Origin: Lyngbya confervoides BDU141951
GTDB lineage: Bacteria > Cyanobacteriota > Cyanobacteriia > Thermosynechococcales > Thermosynechococcaceae
Direction of reading: 5' to 3'
NCBI RefSeq assembly: GCF_000817775.3
Contig: NZ_JTHE03000019.1
Span: 1 to 64,000, forward strand
DNA: 64,000 bases
Below, one piece after another: positions 39,614 through 47,592 of this stretch. A model generated the notes under the pieces. That model did no database searches. It had not been told where the DNA came from and saw nothing but the letters and a program-made list of their open reading frames with translations. The position numbers were made by a program, and so were the translations under genes. How positions within the stretch are numbered: the first letter of the stretch is position 1; each line of letters begins with the position of its first letter.

Positions 39614-42600
39614 TTAGAGGATTGGCGGAATCGGGCTAGGACCCACCAAGTTGAAACTATCAATGGCAAAATAGTCTCCCGACTGGTTTGTGCGAGTGAT
39701 ATACACTTCTGCCAGAAGATAGTTGTAGCCCGATCCCAAATTCACCTCGAAGTTAAAGGTTTGCCAGTCGTAGGTACTCCCGCCCAAGTCTGAGTTCAAC
39801 AGTTGAACGGCCTCCATGGGCAGCGCCCCAGACGGCTTCGGTCCCTGGCCTCCATCGTTAACGCGATTGAGAAACTGGCCGTTAATCCCCCACAGGCTCA
39901 CCTTAATCTGATTGGTGTTGTAGGGATCAATGCGGGCCTCGGTATTTTTGGCCCGAATTTGGAGAGTTTGCACACCTCGCCGCATGGCCTCATCCTGAAT
40001 CACCTGACTAATGCCTGTGTGATGAGCGCTACCCGTACTCAACACTAGCGCCCCATCGGTTCCCAGAAAGGGATCATGGGTCCCCGATCCCTTCACCCAG
40101 CCCACGTTAGCTTCTGAGCTGGAAGCGGCGTTATGGGTCTTAAACTGGTTTTGACTGAAGTTACCGTTGATAAAGGCATCACCATAGGGCTGGGGCCACA
40201 CCTCTAGCCACTGCATAGTTTGGGTGGTGGATCCATCTTGGTCCCATACTGTCAGAGTTACAGGCTTCAGCCCTACCCCATCAAAGACATGACTGACGGT
40301 TTTCCCATATTTGTCAACGATGCCATCGTGGTCAAAGTCCCAGCCGTAGGAGACAATGCCTCGCGTGGTATATTTACTTTCCGTATTCCAAGGGTCAGGA
40401 TCGTAGGAGCTAGATGCATCCAGTCGATACGCTAGGCCGCCCATACTCTGGGTTGTATAGCTGGCAATGGGTAAGGCGTTAGGGCCATTCGGATCTCCAA
40501 AGGTATTGTTACCCTGCATCGCCAAGTAGTGGCTGTCGTCGGCAAAGTAACTGAAGTTACTTTTAACCCCAAAAATGTAGCTATCTTCGAGAACCGATCC
40601 CATGAGCGCCCGGTGCTGATAGTCTCCCCACCAACCTCCATCATCATTAGGGAGCTGAATTCCAGTAAAGAAATCTTGAATGTGGAGGTTTTTAAAGCGA
40701 TGGTTCTTACTGTTGTTGGCAATTCCAATCCCGCGCCCATTTTCATGAATGGAAGTATCCGCCAAAATTAATCCGTTGGACAAATTGTACTGACTGGTGT
40801 ACCAGAGCTGGACGCCGTGGTTGCGAATATTCCACAGCTTAAAATTCTCCACTGTAGCCCGATAGTCATGGGCTGGAATCGTGGTGGGCAGGGCATGGGC
40901 ACCGGGGACATCCATGGTGTGTTGTCCGTCGCCATTCAGCATCGTACCCCAGGTCAAAATACCTTTTTCTGAGTTGTAAGCTTCAAAGCCCGACAGCAGT
41001 CGCAGCGGGGTTGCCGCCACATCTACCATGGATTCGTCTCCCCGTCCCTGGGAAATGTTTTGCCACTCCTGCGGCAGATTAGCCACGGCGATCGCATGTT
41101 TATCGCGTGCCTCTGCGCCGCCATCGCCGCCGCCAAACACCGTGATTGCGGCCCCGGCGGCACTAACGGCAATGTTATCGGTCATCACCACCTGGCCCGC
41201 TCCCTGGACCCAGTAGCCCTCGCCATTAAAGCCCATATCAAAGTTTTGCACCCGCAGCCCATGGTGCTCGAAGCTATGCCAGGGATCCGAATCACCGGTG
41301 GTTTTAAGGGTAATATTATTATGCCAGGATCCAATTTCGTTGCCAGATTCAGCCACAATCCCTGCCCCAAGGACATCAAAGACCACGTTGTCTTCCAGGG
41401 TGGCATGGCTATCATGATGCACGATCCCCCAGCCCGGACTCCCCACCACCGCGTTGCCCCGCGCCAGTGCAGGGGTACCGTGGATATCGTTGGCTCCGGT
41501 GCGGTGGAAATGGAGCGCATAGCGGCCCCGGACGTTGGTTCCATTGCCTGCCGTTCCGTCGCGATTGGTGCCGACATCATCCACAATCTGATTTTTATTG
41601 CTGCGTCCTAGATCGTAAAATCCAGCGTTCACCACCTGCACATCTGGGTTGTGCATGAACATGACGTGCCCCCGATGCGCCAGGGGAGTATCCTTTCCCT
41701 GTTCAGAACTGATGGAAACATTTCGGCTCAGATTGGCCACGTAGAGATTTGTTTCATTGGTAAATCCGGGGGGACGGCGGTGATTGAAGCGTAAAACGGT
41801 ATTGTCCCCAGTGATGATGTCTCGGTTAATAAAGCGAATCTGATTCCCGTTGATGGCGGTAATGATTAAAACTTCATCCTGGAAACGGCTGTTGTCTTGA
41901 TTGGATCCCTGGCGGTTATAGCCGGTTCCACCCAGCACCAGTTGATCTCCAATTTGCCAGCCCTGGGGGGTAAGCATCCCCGTGGGCAGGTTTAGGGTGA
42001 GCACATTGTCCCCAGCTTGAGCATCCTGAAGACTGACAAAATCCAGCTTTTCAGCGCCGTAGATACGGGTGGTTCCATGGGTAATCACCCCTTTCCCAAG
42101 TTGGAGCGCATCGCTCACGGCATCTTGACTATCAATGATGATCCGCGCTGTTTTGTCGGCCTGAATCGGATTGTGGGCGGTGCCAATCGTTAAGGTGCCA
42201 GTGGTATCAGAAAACAGCGTATCAACCACCATTTTCGTATTTTGACTGCTGCTAAAGGTGAGGCCGCCGTCAATCCGCACGGTGTCAAAGCGCAGGTCGC
42301 TTTCCGCATCGTAGATCACCTCAATGCCAACCGGAATCAGAACCCTGGCATTCTCGCCAGGAATCTGACCGTTTAACCAAGTACTGGCATGAAACCAGGA
42401 ACCGCTGTTCACAGCCCGATGGGTTTCTGCGCCGTGGGGCAGAAGATTGAGCAGCCCCATATGCTCCCCATGCTTCACCGGATCGCTGGCGTGGGGCATG
42501 GTTGGGTCCATGCTCATGGTCATGGACTGAGGCTCTGCATTGCTCTGGGTGAGATCCCTCTGTGTCAGAGCAATTGAATCCAAACTCAAGGCTGTTGAGA

Positions 42601-42799
42601 CCTCCAGGGTTGACCCCGAACCATAGGCATCGTAGGTCAGGCTAGAGGGGGCGCTTTGAATGCCCAGAGAGGTATCGGTGCCCAACATTACATCGATCCA
42701 AGGGGGGGTGAGGGAATCACCAAAGACTCGTTGATGGGCTTTCAGGACTCGGTGCTTTTCGTACTTGACCTTTTCCATCTTCTCAGAGCGCGAGTTCAT
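39614..42799 (-). CDS. G8-domain, beta-helix and PKD protein (CEMIP-like architecture)
   Basis: 1,061 residues. AAGGAAGG six bases before the ATG at 42799 fixes the start. After a low-complexity N-terminal 120 residues comes a G8 domain (about residues 125-290): GSWFHASTWLNGQIPGENAR, IEVIYDAESDLRFDTVRIDG, then DTTGTLTIGTAHNPI. A right-handed beta-helix follows (about 300-780; repeated short strands with N and G turns, such as FHRTGANDIHGT and VVHHDSHATLEDNVVFD), then a PKD-like domain (VSYGWDFDHDGIVDKYGKTV to LTVWDQDGS) and a C-terminal carbohydrate-binding-like beta-sandwich. G8 proteins act on or bind extracellular glycans. No N-terminal signal peptide is visible, so secretion would need another route. 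It sits inside the polysaccharide locus, which suggests glycan trimming or anchoring. Confidence 0.85.
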   Translation of the reverse strand: MNSRSEKMEKVKYEKHRVLKAHQRVFGDSLTPPWIDVMLGTDTSLGIQSAPSSLTYDAYGSGSTLEVSTALSLDSIALTQRDLTQSNAEPQSMTMSMDPTMPHASDPVKHGEHMGLLNLLPHGAETHRAVNSGSWFHASTWLNGQIPGENARVLIPVGIEVIYDAESDLRFDTVRIDGGLTFSSSQNTKMVVDTLFSDTTGTLTIGTAHNPIQADKTARIIIDSQDAVSDALQLGKGVITHGTTRIYGAEKLDFVSLQDAQAGDNVLTLNLPTGMLTPQGWQIGDQLVLGGTGYNRQGSNQDNSRFQDEVLIITAINGNQIRFINRDIITGDNTVLRFNHRRPPGFTNETNLYVANLSRNVSISSEQGKDTPLAHRGHVMFMHNPDVQVVNAGFYDLGRSNKNQIVDDVGTNRDGTAGNGTNVRGRYALHFHRTGANDIHGTPALARGNAVVGSPGWGIVHHDSHATLEDNVVFDVLGAGIVAESGNEIGSWHNNITLKTTGDSDPWHSFEHHGLRVQNFDMGFNGEGYWVQGAGQVVMTDNIAVSAAGAAITVFGGGDGGAEARDKHAIAVANLPQEWQNISQGRGDESMVDVAATPLRLLSGFEAYNSEKGILTWGTMLNGDGQHTMDVPGAHALPTTIPAHDYRATVENFKLWNIRNHGVQLWYTSQYNLSNGLILADTSIHENGRGIGIANNSKNHRFKNLHIQDFFTGIQLPNDDGGWWGDYQHRALMGSVLEDSYIFGVKSNFSYFADDSHYLAMQGNNTFGDPNGPNALPIASYTTQSMGGLAYRLDASSSYDPDPWNTESKYTTRGIVSYGWDFDHDGIVDKYGKTVSHVFDGVGLKPVTLTVWDQDGSTTQTMQWLEVWPQPYGDAFINGNFSQNQFKTHNAASSSEANVGWVKGSGTHDPFLGTDGALVLSTGSAHHTGISQVIQDEAMRRGVQTLQIRAKNTEARIDPYNTNQIKVSLWGINGQFLNRVNDGGQGPKPSGALPMEAVQLLNSDLGGSTYDWQTFNFEVNLGSGYNYLLAEVYITRTNQSGDYFAIDSFNLVGPSPIPPIL

Positions 42800-42994
42800 T
42801 CAACCCTTCCTTCTCTTACTCACAACTCGAACTTGGGCCTACACCCCATGTCTGCAGCAGCAAGTTCGTACAACAAAATCGTAATCGCCCTCTGCCTGCC
42901 CTCACCTCCGTAGAACCGCGGAGAAAACAAACGTTTTGCTGCCCTTTGCTGCCCCCGTCAGTTCTAGGTTCTGGGATCAGCATTGGAAGACCTT

Positions 42995-43936
42995 CTACGC
43001 TCGTTGCGATCGCAGGTGGGGCTTGAGCCCGCGAATCAGATATTCTCGCAGCCTGAGCGCCAGTCCTGGCTGATAGGTCGCCAGCTGCTTCATTCCCAGC
43101 GGCAGCCCCTGGGGTTTTCCCAACTGCTGAGCCAGAGTGACGCAGGCATCGGCATTGGACCAGTCCGACTGGGCCGCAGACACCGCGGCGATCGCCCAGA
43201 GCCGCTGCCCAATGGCGGGCCAGTAGCAGGGTGCCACCTGTTCCGAAACCTTTTTCATCACCTGATACTGAGCCTGAAGACATTTGTTCAAGTTACCGCT
43301 GGACATGGAGTTGGCCCGGCAGTAGTTAATGACCGTGACCCGAGACTCCGCCGCAAAGTGCAGGCCCGCAATGGCCAGTCGACAATGAAAGGCCACATCT
43401 TCGTTATAGAGCACCTGGGGGTCAGTATCGTACCCCCCCGCTCTAAGCATGGCCTCGCGACGGTAGAGTCCACAGAAGGGATTAATCTGCTCGCGAATAC
43501 TGTAGGCGATCGCATCCTGGCGCAGGGCCGCATCGTCAAACTGACGCTCGTAGAGCCGTTTATTGCTGTCGTAGTCTCGGGCTTCGTAGGCAAACAGCAC
43601 CACATCCGGGGCCTCGGCTTGCTGCATCCAGGTGTGGGCGGTTGCCACGAAATCTGGGGTTAGATCATCATCGGCATCGTGGAAATGAATCCAGTCGCAG
43701 TGGGTCCGTTGGGCAAGGATATTTTTGCCGTGGGAGCAGCCCCGATTCACCTCGCCGCTGACCACTTGGGCTCCCAGCGATCGCGCCACCGCGGCAGTTT
43801 CATCGCGGCTGCAATCGTCATACACCCAAATTTCATCGAAGGCCTGGGTTTGGGCCTGCGCCGATTGGAGTAACCGGGGGAGATAGGCAGCGGCATTATA
43901 GGCAGGAATGCACAGAGCAAGGGTAGACATCGCCAT
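42995..43936 (-). CDS. Glycosyltransferase family 2 protein
   Basis: 313 residues from Met at 43936; the longer frame overlaps the upstream gene and begins with unrelated sequence. GT-A fold: TLALCIPAYNAAAYLPRLLQ, WVYDDCSRDETAAVARSLGA, VSGEVNRGCSHGKNILAQR and the metal-binding IHFHDADDDLTPDF. The catalytic side has VLYNEDVAFHCRLA, with the expected ED. The C-terminal 100 residues are helical and probably bind the acceptor or membrane. It lies 32 bp downstream of a GT4 gene in the same operon. Acceptor and donor not determinable. Confidence 0.85.
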   Translation of the reverse strand: MAMSTLALCIPAYNAAAYLPRLLQSAQAQTQAFDEIWVYDDCSRDETAAVARSLGAQVVSGEVNRGCSHGKNILAQRTHCDWIHFHDADDDLTPDFVATAHTWMQQAEAPDVVLFAYEARDYDSNKRLYERQFDDAALRQDAIAYSIREQINPFCGLYRREAMLRAGGYDTDPQVLYNEDVAFHCRLAIAGLHFAAESRVTVINYCRANSMSSGNLNKCLQAQYQVMKKVSEQVAPCYWPAIGQRLWAIAAVSAAQSDWSNADACVTLAQQLGKPQGLPLGMKQLATYQPGLALRLREYLIRGLKPHLRSQRA

Positions 43937-43968
43937 CGAACAGATCCATAAATTGAGTGAACCAGACA

Positions 43969-45321
43969 CTAGCGCGTGAGCTTTTGCAAACTCCGCTGCA
44001 TGACGTAGCGCCCTAACTGCTTTAAGGGCAAATAATCTAAAAAGGCTAGGGGATGCCCCTCGGATGGGTGGGGAGAAAGGGCCTTGCACAGCCAATCATG
44101 GGGCCGCAGAGGCCATCTCCCTTGCTGGAGAATCTCAGCGTAGACCTGCACCCGATCCTGGGCCACCCGCCGCGGATTGAGCCGGTCACGCACAGTGTTC
44201 CGAGCCGCCGCGCCCATCTGCTGCCGCTGGGCAGATGTTAAGGCTTCAAGGCGGTCGAGGGCCTCCCGGAGGGCTTGAGGATCCTCGGCGGCAAAGCGAA
44301 TCCCATTGATCCCATCTTCAATGAGATGGGCCGCGCCCGCCCCCTCCGAGCAGAGTACAGGTTTCCCGTAGGCCATCCCTTCAATGGCGGCAAAGTTTAG
44401 CACGTCCCACTGGGAAGGAACCAAAATAAAATCGGCCTGCTGTTGGTACTGACGAGTTCTCTGAGTCGGTAAGGCGCCCAGGAGTTGCACCTGCTGTGAC
44501 CATATCTGCGGATATCGCTGCCGCAAATAGTCCGAGAGGGAATGATCAAGCTGCTTAAAAACCGTGTCTCGACCAATCCACTGCAGTTGCATGGGGCTGT
44601 GATCCGAACGGGCTTTCGGTGCGGAGGCTTCCAGGGCCAGGGCTTGACACAAAATTTCTGGCCCCTTCCACTGCTGAATTCGCCCCACCACCAGTCCGCC
44701 CTTGCCCCCGGAGAAGACCTGACCATGGGTCTGAGGCAGTCTAAAGGCCGGGGGCAGATAGTCCACGGACCGCCCCGTTAGATCGGCCCAGTAATGGGCA
44801 TTACTGGGGCTGTTGGCCTGAAGCGCGTCGGCCAGGGCAAAGCAGCCGATTTCCATGAAACGAACTAAATTCCCCTGAACCTGTTTATCAATTTGGGGGT
44901 CATGGGCATCGATCTGGCCCATGCTGCCATGGAGCTGCACGAGGGTTGGGGGGCTTTCATCCCGCAAGATCCAGGGCACAAAGGGAAGACCCCAGTCCGT
45001 GGTTTCCACCAGGTCAAACCCCTGTCCCCCTTGTCCCCAATCCCAGGCGGCCCAAGCCGTTGCTAAAACCCGCTGGAGTTCTGGCATGGCGCCATAGTGA
45101 TCAAATTTGGGCAGATACCCGGCGATCGCGGCCTGGGAAACGGAGGCAACACGAAGGCCACCATCGCTAAATGAATCAAATTCAGCCGCAAAAGGATTAG
45201 CGATCAGCACCGTGACCTGATGGCCCAGCTCCACAATCTCCGGCAGGAATTGACTGTAAAAGGTGCCAATGCCCCCGCCAGACTGGGGCGGATATTCAGG
45301 AATTACATAGAGGAGCTTCAT
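43969..45321 (-). CDS. Glycosyltransferase family 4 protein
   Basis: 450 residues from the ATG at 45321, which overlaps the TGA of the ABC ATPase gene (ATGA), implying translational coupling. It opens KLLYVIPEYPPQSGGGIGTF, the classical PPxxGGxGT loop that binds the acceptor. Donor domain: LVVGRIQQWKGPEILCQAL, LQWIGRD, then ILVPSQWDVLNFAAIEGMAY and GKPVLCSEGAGAAHLIEDGI. The acidic motif is changed to WDVLNFAAIEG. Clear GT4; specificity unknown. Coupling to the exporter ATPase suggests it acts on the exported glycan. Confidence 0.87.
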   Translation of the reverse strand: MKLLYVIPEYPPQSGGGIGTFYSQFLPEIVELGHQVTVLIANPFAAEFDSFSDGGLRVASVSQAAIAGYLPKFDHYGAMPELQRVLATAWAAWDWGQGGQGFDLVETTDWGLPFVPWILRDESPPTLVQLHGSMGQIDAHDPQIDKQVQGNLVRFMEIGCFALADALQANSPSNAHYWADLTGRSVDYLPPAFRLPQTHGQVFSGGKGGLVVGRIQQWKGPEILCQALALEASAPKARSDHSPMQLQWIGRDTVFKQLDHSLSDYLRQRYPQIWSQQVQLLGALPTQRTRQYQQQADFILVPSQWDVLNFAAIEGMAYGKPVLCSEGAGAAHLIEDGINGIRFAAEDPQALREALDRLEALTSAQRQQMGAAARNTVRDRLNPRRVAQDRVQVYAEILQQGRWPLRPHDWLCKALSPHPSEGHPLAFLDYLPLKQLGRYVMQRSLQKLTR

Positions 45322-46616
45322 AACACCAGTTCCTGAACCGCAGCCTTGATCGGGGCCACATCGCCGCCTCGGGCAAGGCGCACAATGCCATGATCGGCGC
45401 GGTAGGCCCACATGGCATCGCCGAGGATCGTCGGATGTACCTCAAAGGAGAGCACGTCATCGGCGGCCATATATTCCACCGGGTCATTGGCCCGGTAAAC
45501 AAAGATGCTCACGCGGTAGGGGCCGGGCATTAGCTGTAGCTGGGGCAGGTTAAACCGCACTTCCGTATCTTGATCCAGGAGAAAAGGCGGCATATCTTCC
45601 TCCGGCGTGCAAATGCTGGACACGAGCGTGCCCACGGCATCGTAAATCCGCACCACAATCCCCACCTGGGTGAGGGGTTGATGCGGTCGGAAGCGAATCT
45701 TGAGAGAATAGTCGCCGTTGAACATGGCGGCTGCCAGGCGATCGCCAGTGTTGGCATCCTCTAAAAAAGCATCGAGCAGCTCAATGCCATGGACATTGAC
45801 TCGACCCTGGTAGCCCCCCCCGGCCTCGGTTGCCTTGAGATAGCGAGCCACACCCTCCTCCGTATCGCCCTGGAAACTGAGTCGGCCCTGGTCCAACAAA
45901 ATCGCTTGATTGCACAGTTGCCGAATCGCGGCCATATTGTGACTCACAAACAGGACAGTGCGGCCCGAGTGAGCCACATCCTTCATTTTGCCAAGACACT
46001 TGCTCTGGAACTTGGCATCCCCCACCGCCAGCACCTCATCCACGACCAAGATTTCTGGCTCTAGATGGGCCGCCACCGCAAAGGCAAGGCGCACATACAT
46101 TCCCGATGAATACCGCTTCACCGGCGTATCTAAAAATCGTTCCACCTCAGCAAAGGCCACAATTTCATCAAATTTACGCTGAATCTCATCCCTGGCCATA
46201 CCCAGGACGGCACCGTTGAGATAGATATTCTCTCGCCCCGAGAGTTCCGGGTGAAAGCCGGTTCCCACCTCTAGCAAACTCGCCACGCGCCCCCGGATAC
46301 CAATCTGCCCCTGGGTCGGTTCCGTAATCCGACTGAGGAGCTTTAAAAGTGTGGACTTGCCAGCACCGTTGCGACCAATGACCCCGACTCGCTGCCCCTC
46401 TTGAATCTCAAAGGAGACATCATTTAAGGCCCAAAAGTCCAGGGATTGATCCTCCCCCTGTGCCTGCTGCTGAAAGGGGTGAAGCACCCGCTTTCCTAGA
46501 GATTTTGTACTAGCCACCAAGCTATCGCGCAGCGATTGATAGCGTCCATGCTGCTTATTGCGCCCGAGCCGGTAGCACTTACTGAGATGTTCAACTCTAA
46601 TGATTGGACTGGACAT
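45318..46616 (-). CDS. Polysaccharide ABC exporter ATPase with C-terminal cargo domain (Wzt-like)
   Basis: 432 residues. The ATPase half (1-250) has Walker A GVIGRNGAGKSTLLKLLS, the Q-loop region GTGFHPELSGRENIYLNG, signature YSSGMYVRLAFAVAAHL, Walker B EILVVDEVLAVGD and H-loop FVSHNM. The first 60 residues include the long linker typical of TagH/Wzt proteins. The C-terminal 150 residues form a beta-rich domain (FNGDYSLKIRFRPHQPL, GIVVRIYDAVGTLVSS, GPYRVSIFVYR), as in Wzt, where it recognises the glycan's terminal residue. With the permease next to it, it exports a lipid-linked polysaccharide across the inner membrane. Confidence 0.92.
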   Translation of the reverse strand: MSSPIIRVEHLSKCYRLGRNKQHGRYQSLRDSLVASTKSLGKRVLHPFQQQAQGEDQSLDFWALNDVSFEIQEGQRVGVIGRNGAGKSTLLKLLSRITEPTQGQIGIRGRVASLLEVGTGFHPELSGRENIYLNGAVLGMARDEIQRKFDEIVAFAEVERFLDTPVKRYSSGMYVRLAFAVAAHLEPEILVVDEVLAVGDAKFQSKCLGKMKDVAHSGRTVLFVSHNMAAIRQLCNQAILLDQGRLSFQGDTEEGVARYLKATEAGGGYQGRVNVHGIELLDAFLEDANTGDRLAAAMFNGDYSLKIRFRPHQPLTQVGIVVRIYDAVGTLVSSICTPEEDMPPFLLDQDTEVRFNLPQLQLMPGPYRVSIFVYRANDPVEYMAADDVLSFEVHPTILGDAMWAYRADHGIVRLARGGDVAPIKAAVQELVL

Positions 46617-46625
46617 GACTCTTCC

Positions 46626-47486
46626 CTAAATGACGTCAGCAAACGAGCGCTCGTAGGCTCGAAAGAATCGGACCCCTGTAATCAACAGACATCCCACTAA
46701 AAATAGCGATAGACAAAATCCCGGCAGGTAAATACTGGCATCGCCGCCTAAAATCGCCCAGCGAAATCCATCAATCACGCCAACCATCGGATTGAGGGAA
46801 TAAACCAGCCGCCACTGTTCAGGCACAATCGCACTGCTAAATCCCACCGGGGAAATGTAAAGGCCAAACTGCACAATGAAGGGCACCACATAGCGAAAGT
46901 CCCGATATTTAACATTGAGGGCTGCCAACCACAATCCCGCTCCAATGGCAGCGGCAAACCCAATGGCGATAAACAGGGGTAAGGTGAGAATTCGCCAGTT
47001 TGGGACGTAGTTATACCAGGCCATTAATCCCAGCAAAATGATGCCTGAGATTAAAAAGTCCACAAAACACACCATCACCGCGCTCGTTGGCACGATCAAA
47101 CGGGGGAAATAAACCTTTGAAATGAGGTTGGCATTGGTAATTAAGCTATTGCTGCTCTCCGTGAGCGAACTGGAGAAAAATTGCCAGGGCAGCATGGCCG
47201 CAAACACCAGAATCGGATAGGGAACCCCGTCCGAGGGCAGCTTCGCCAAATTTCCAAACACGATCGTAAACACCACCATGGTCAGGAAGGGGCGAACCAA
47301 CGCCCAGGCCATCCCAATGACGGTCTGCTTGTAGCGCACGAGGATATCGCGCCAAGCCAGGAAGTAAAACAGTTCACGATATTGCCAAAGGTCGCGCCAG
47401 TATTGACCACTCTGGGACCCGGCCGTAATTACAAGTTCTTTTCTAGGGGACTGCATAAAATATTGCCTCGATCTCGGCCAGAACAT
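46626..47486 (-). CDS. Polysaccharide ABC exporter permease (Wzm/TagG-like)
   Basis: 286 residues with six membrane segments, ABC-2 type. N-terminal cytoplasmic part YWRDLWQYRELFYFLAWRD, then the signature KQTVIGMAWALVRPFLTMVV of the polysaccharide/polyol permeases, LPWQFFSSSLTESSNSLI, and NVKYRDFRYVVPFIVQFGLY, followed by IVPEQWRLVYSLNPMVGVID with the conserved P-x-x-G-x-x-x-x-F/R end. The gap to the ATPase gene is 9 bp. An internal Met at 47456 is also possible as a start. Together the two proteins form the exporter of the locus. Confidence 0.92.
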   Translation of the reverse strand: MFWPRSRQYFMQSPRKELVITAGSQSGQYWRDLWQYRELFYFLAWRDILVRYKQTVIGMAWALVRPFLTMVVFTIVFGNLAKLPSDGVPYPILVFAAMLPWQFFSSSLTESSNSLITNANLISKVYFPRLIVPTSAVMVCFVDFLISGIILLGLMAWYNYVPNWRILTLPLFIAIGFAAAIGAGLWLAALNVKYRDFRYVVPFIVQFGLYISPVGFSSAIVPEQWRLVYSLNPMVGVIDGFRWAILGGDASIYLPGFCLSLFLVGCLLITGVRFFRAYERSFADVI

Positions 47487-47592
47487 CTATAAGGTATGGT
47501 TCGTGGGAACCGTAATTTTGGGAAGGAATGTACCACCTGGGCCAAACAGAAGCCTGGTTCAGGTGCTGCCAAGCAGCGTTAACCCCCAGGGG

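Noticed and set aside
41060-41611. Plus-strand open frame opposite the G8 gene
   Set aside because: Composition (His/Met/Ala/Gly runs) mirrors the beta-helix coding strand; no start signal.
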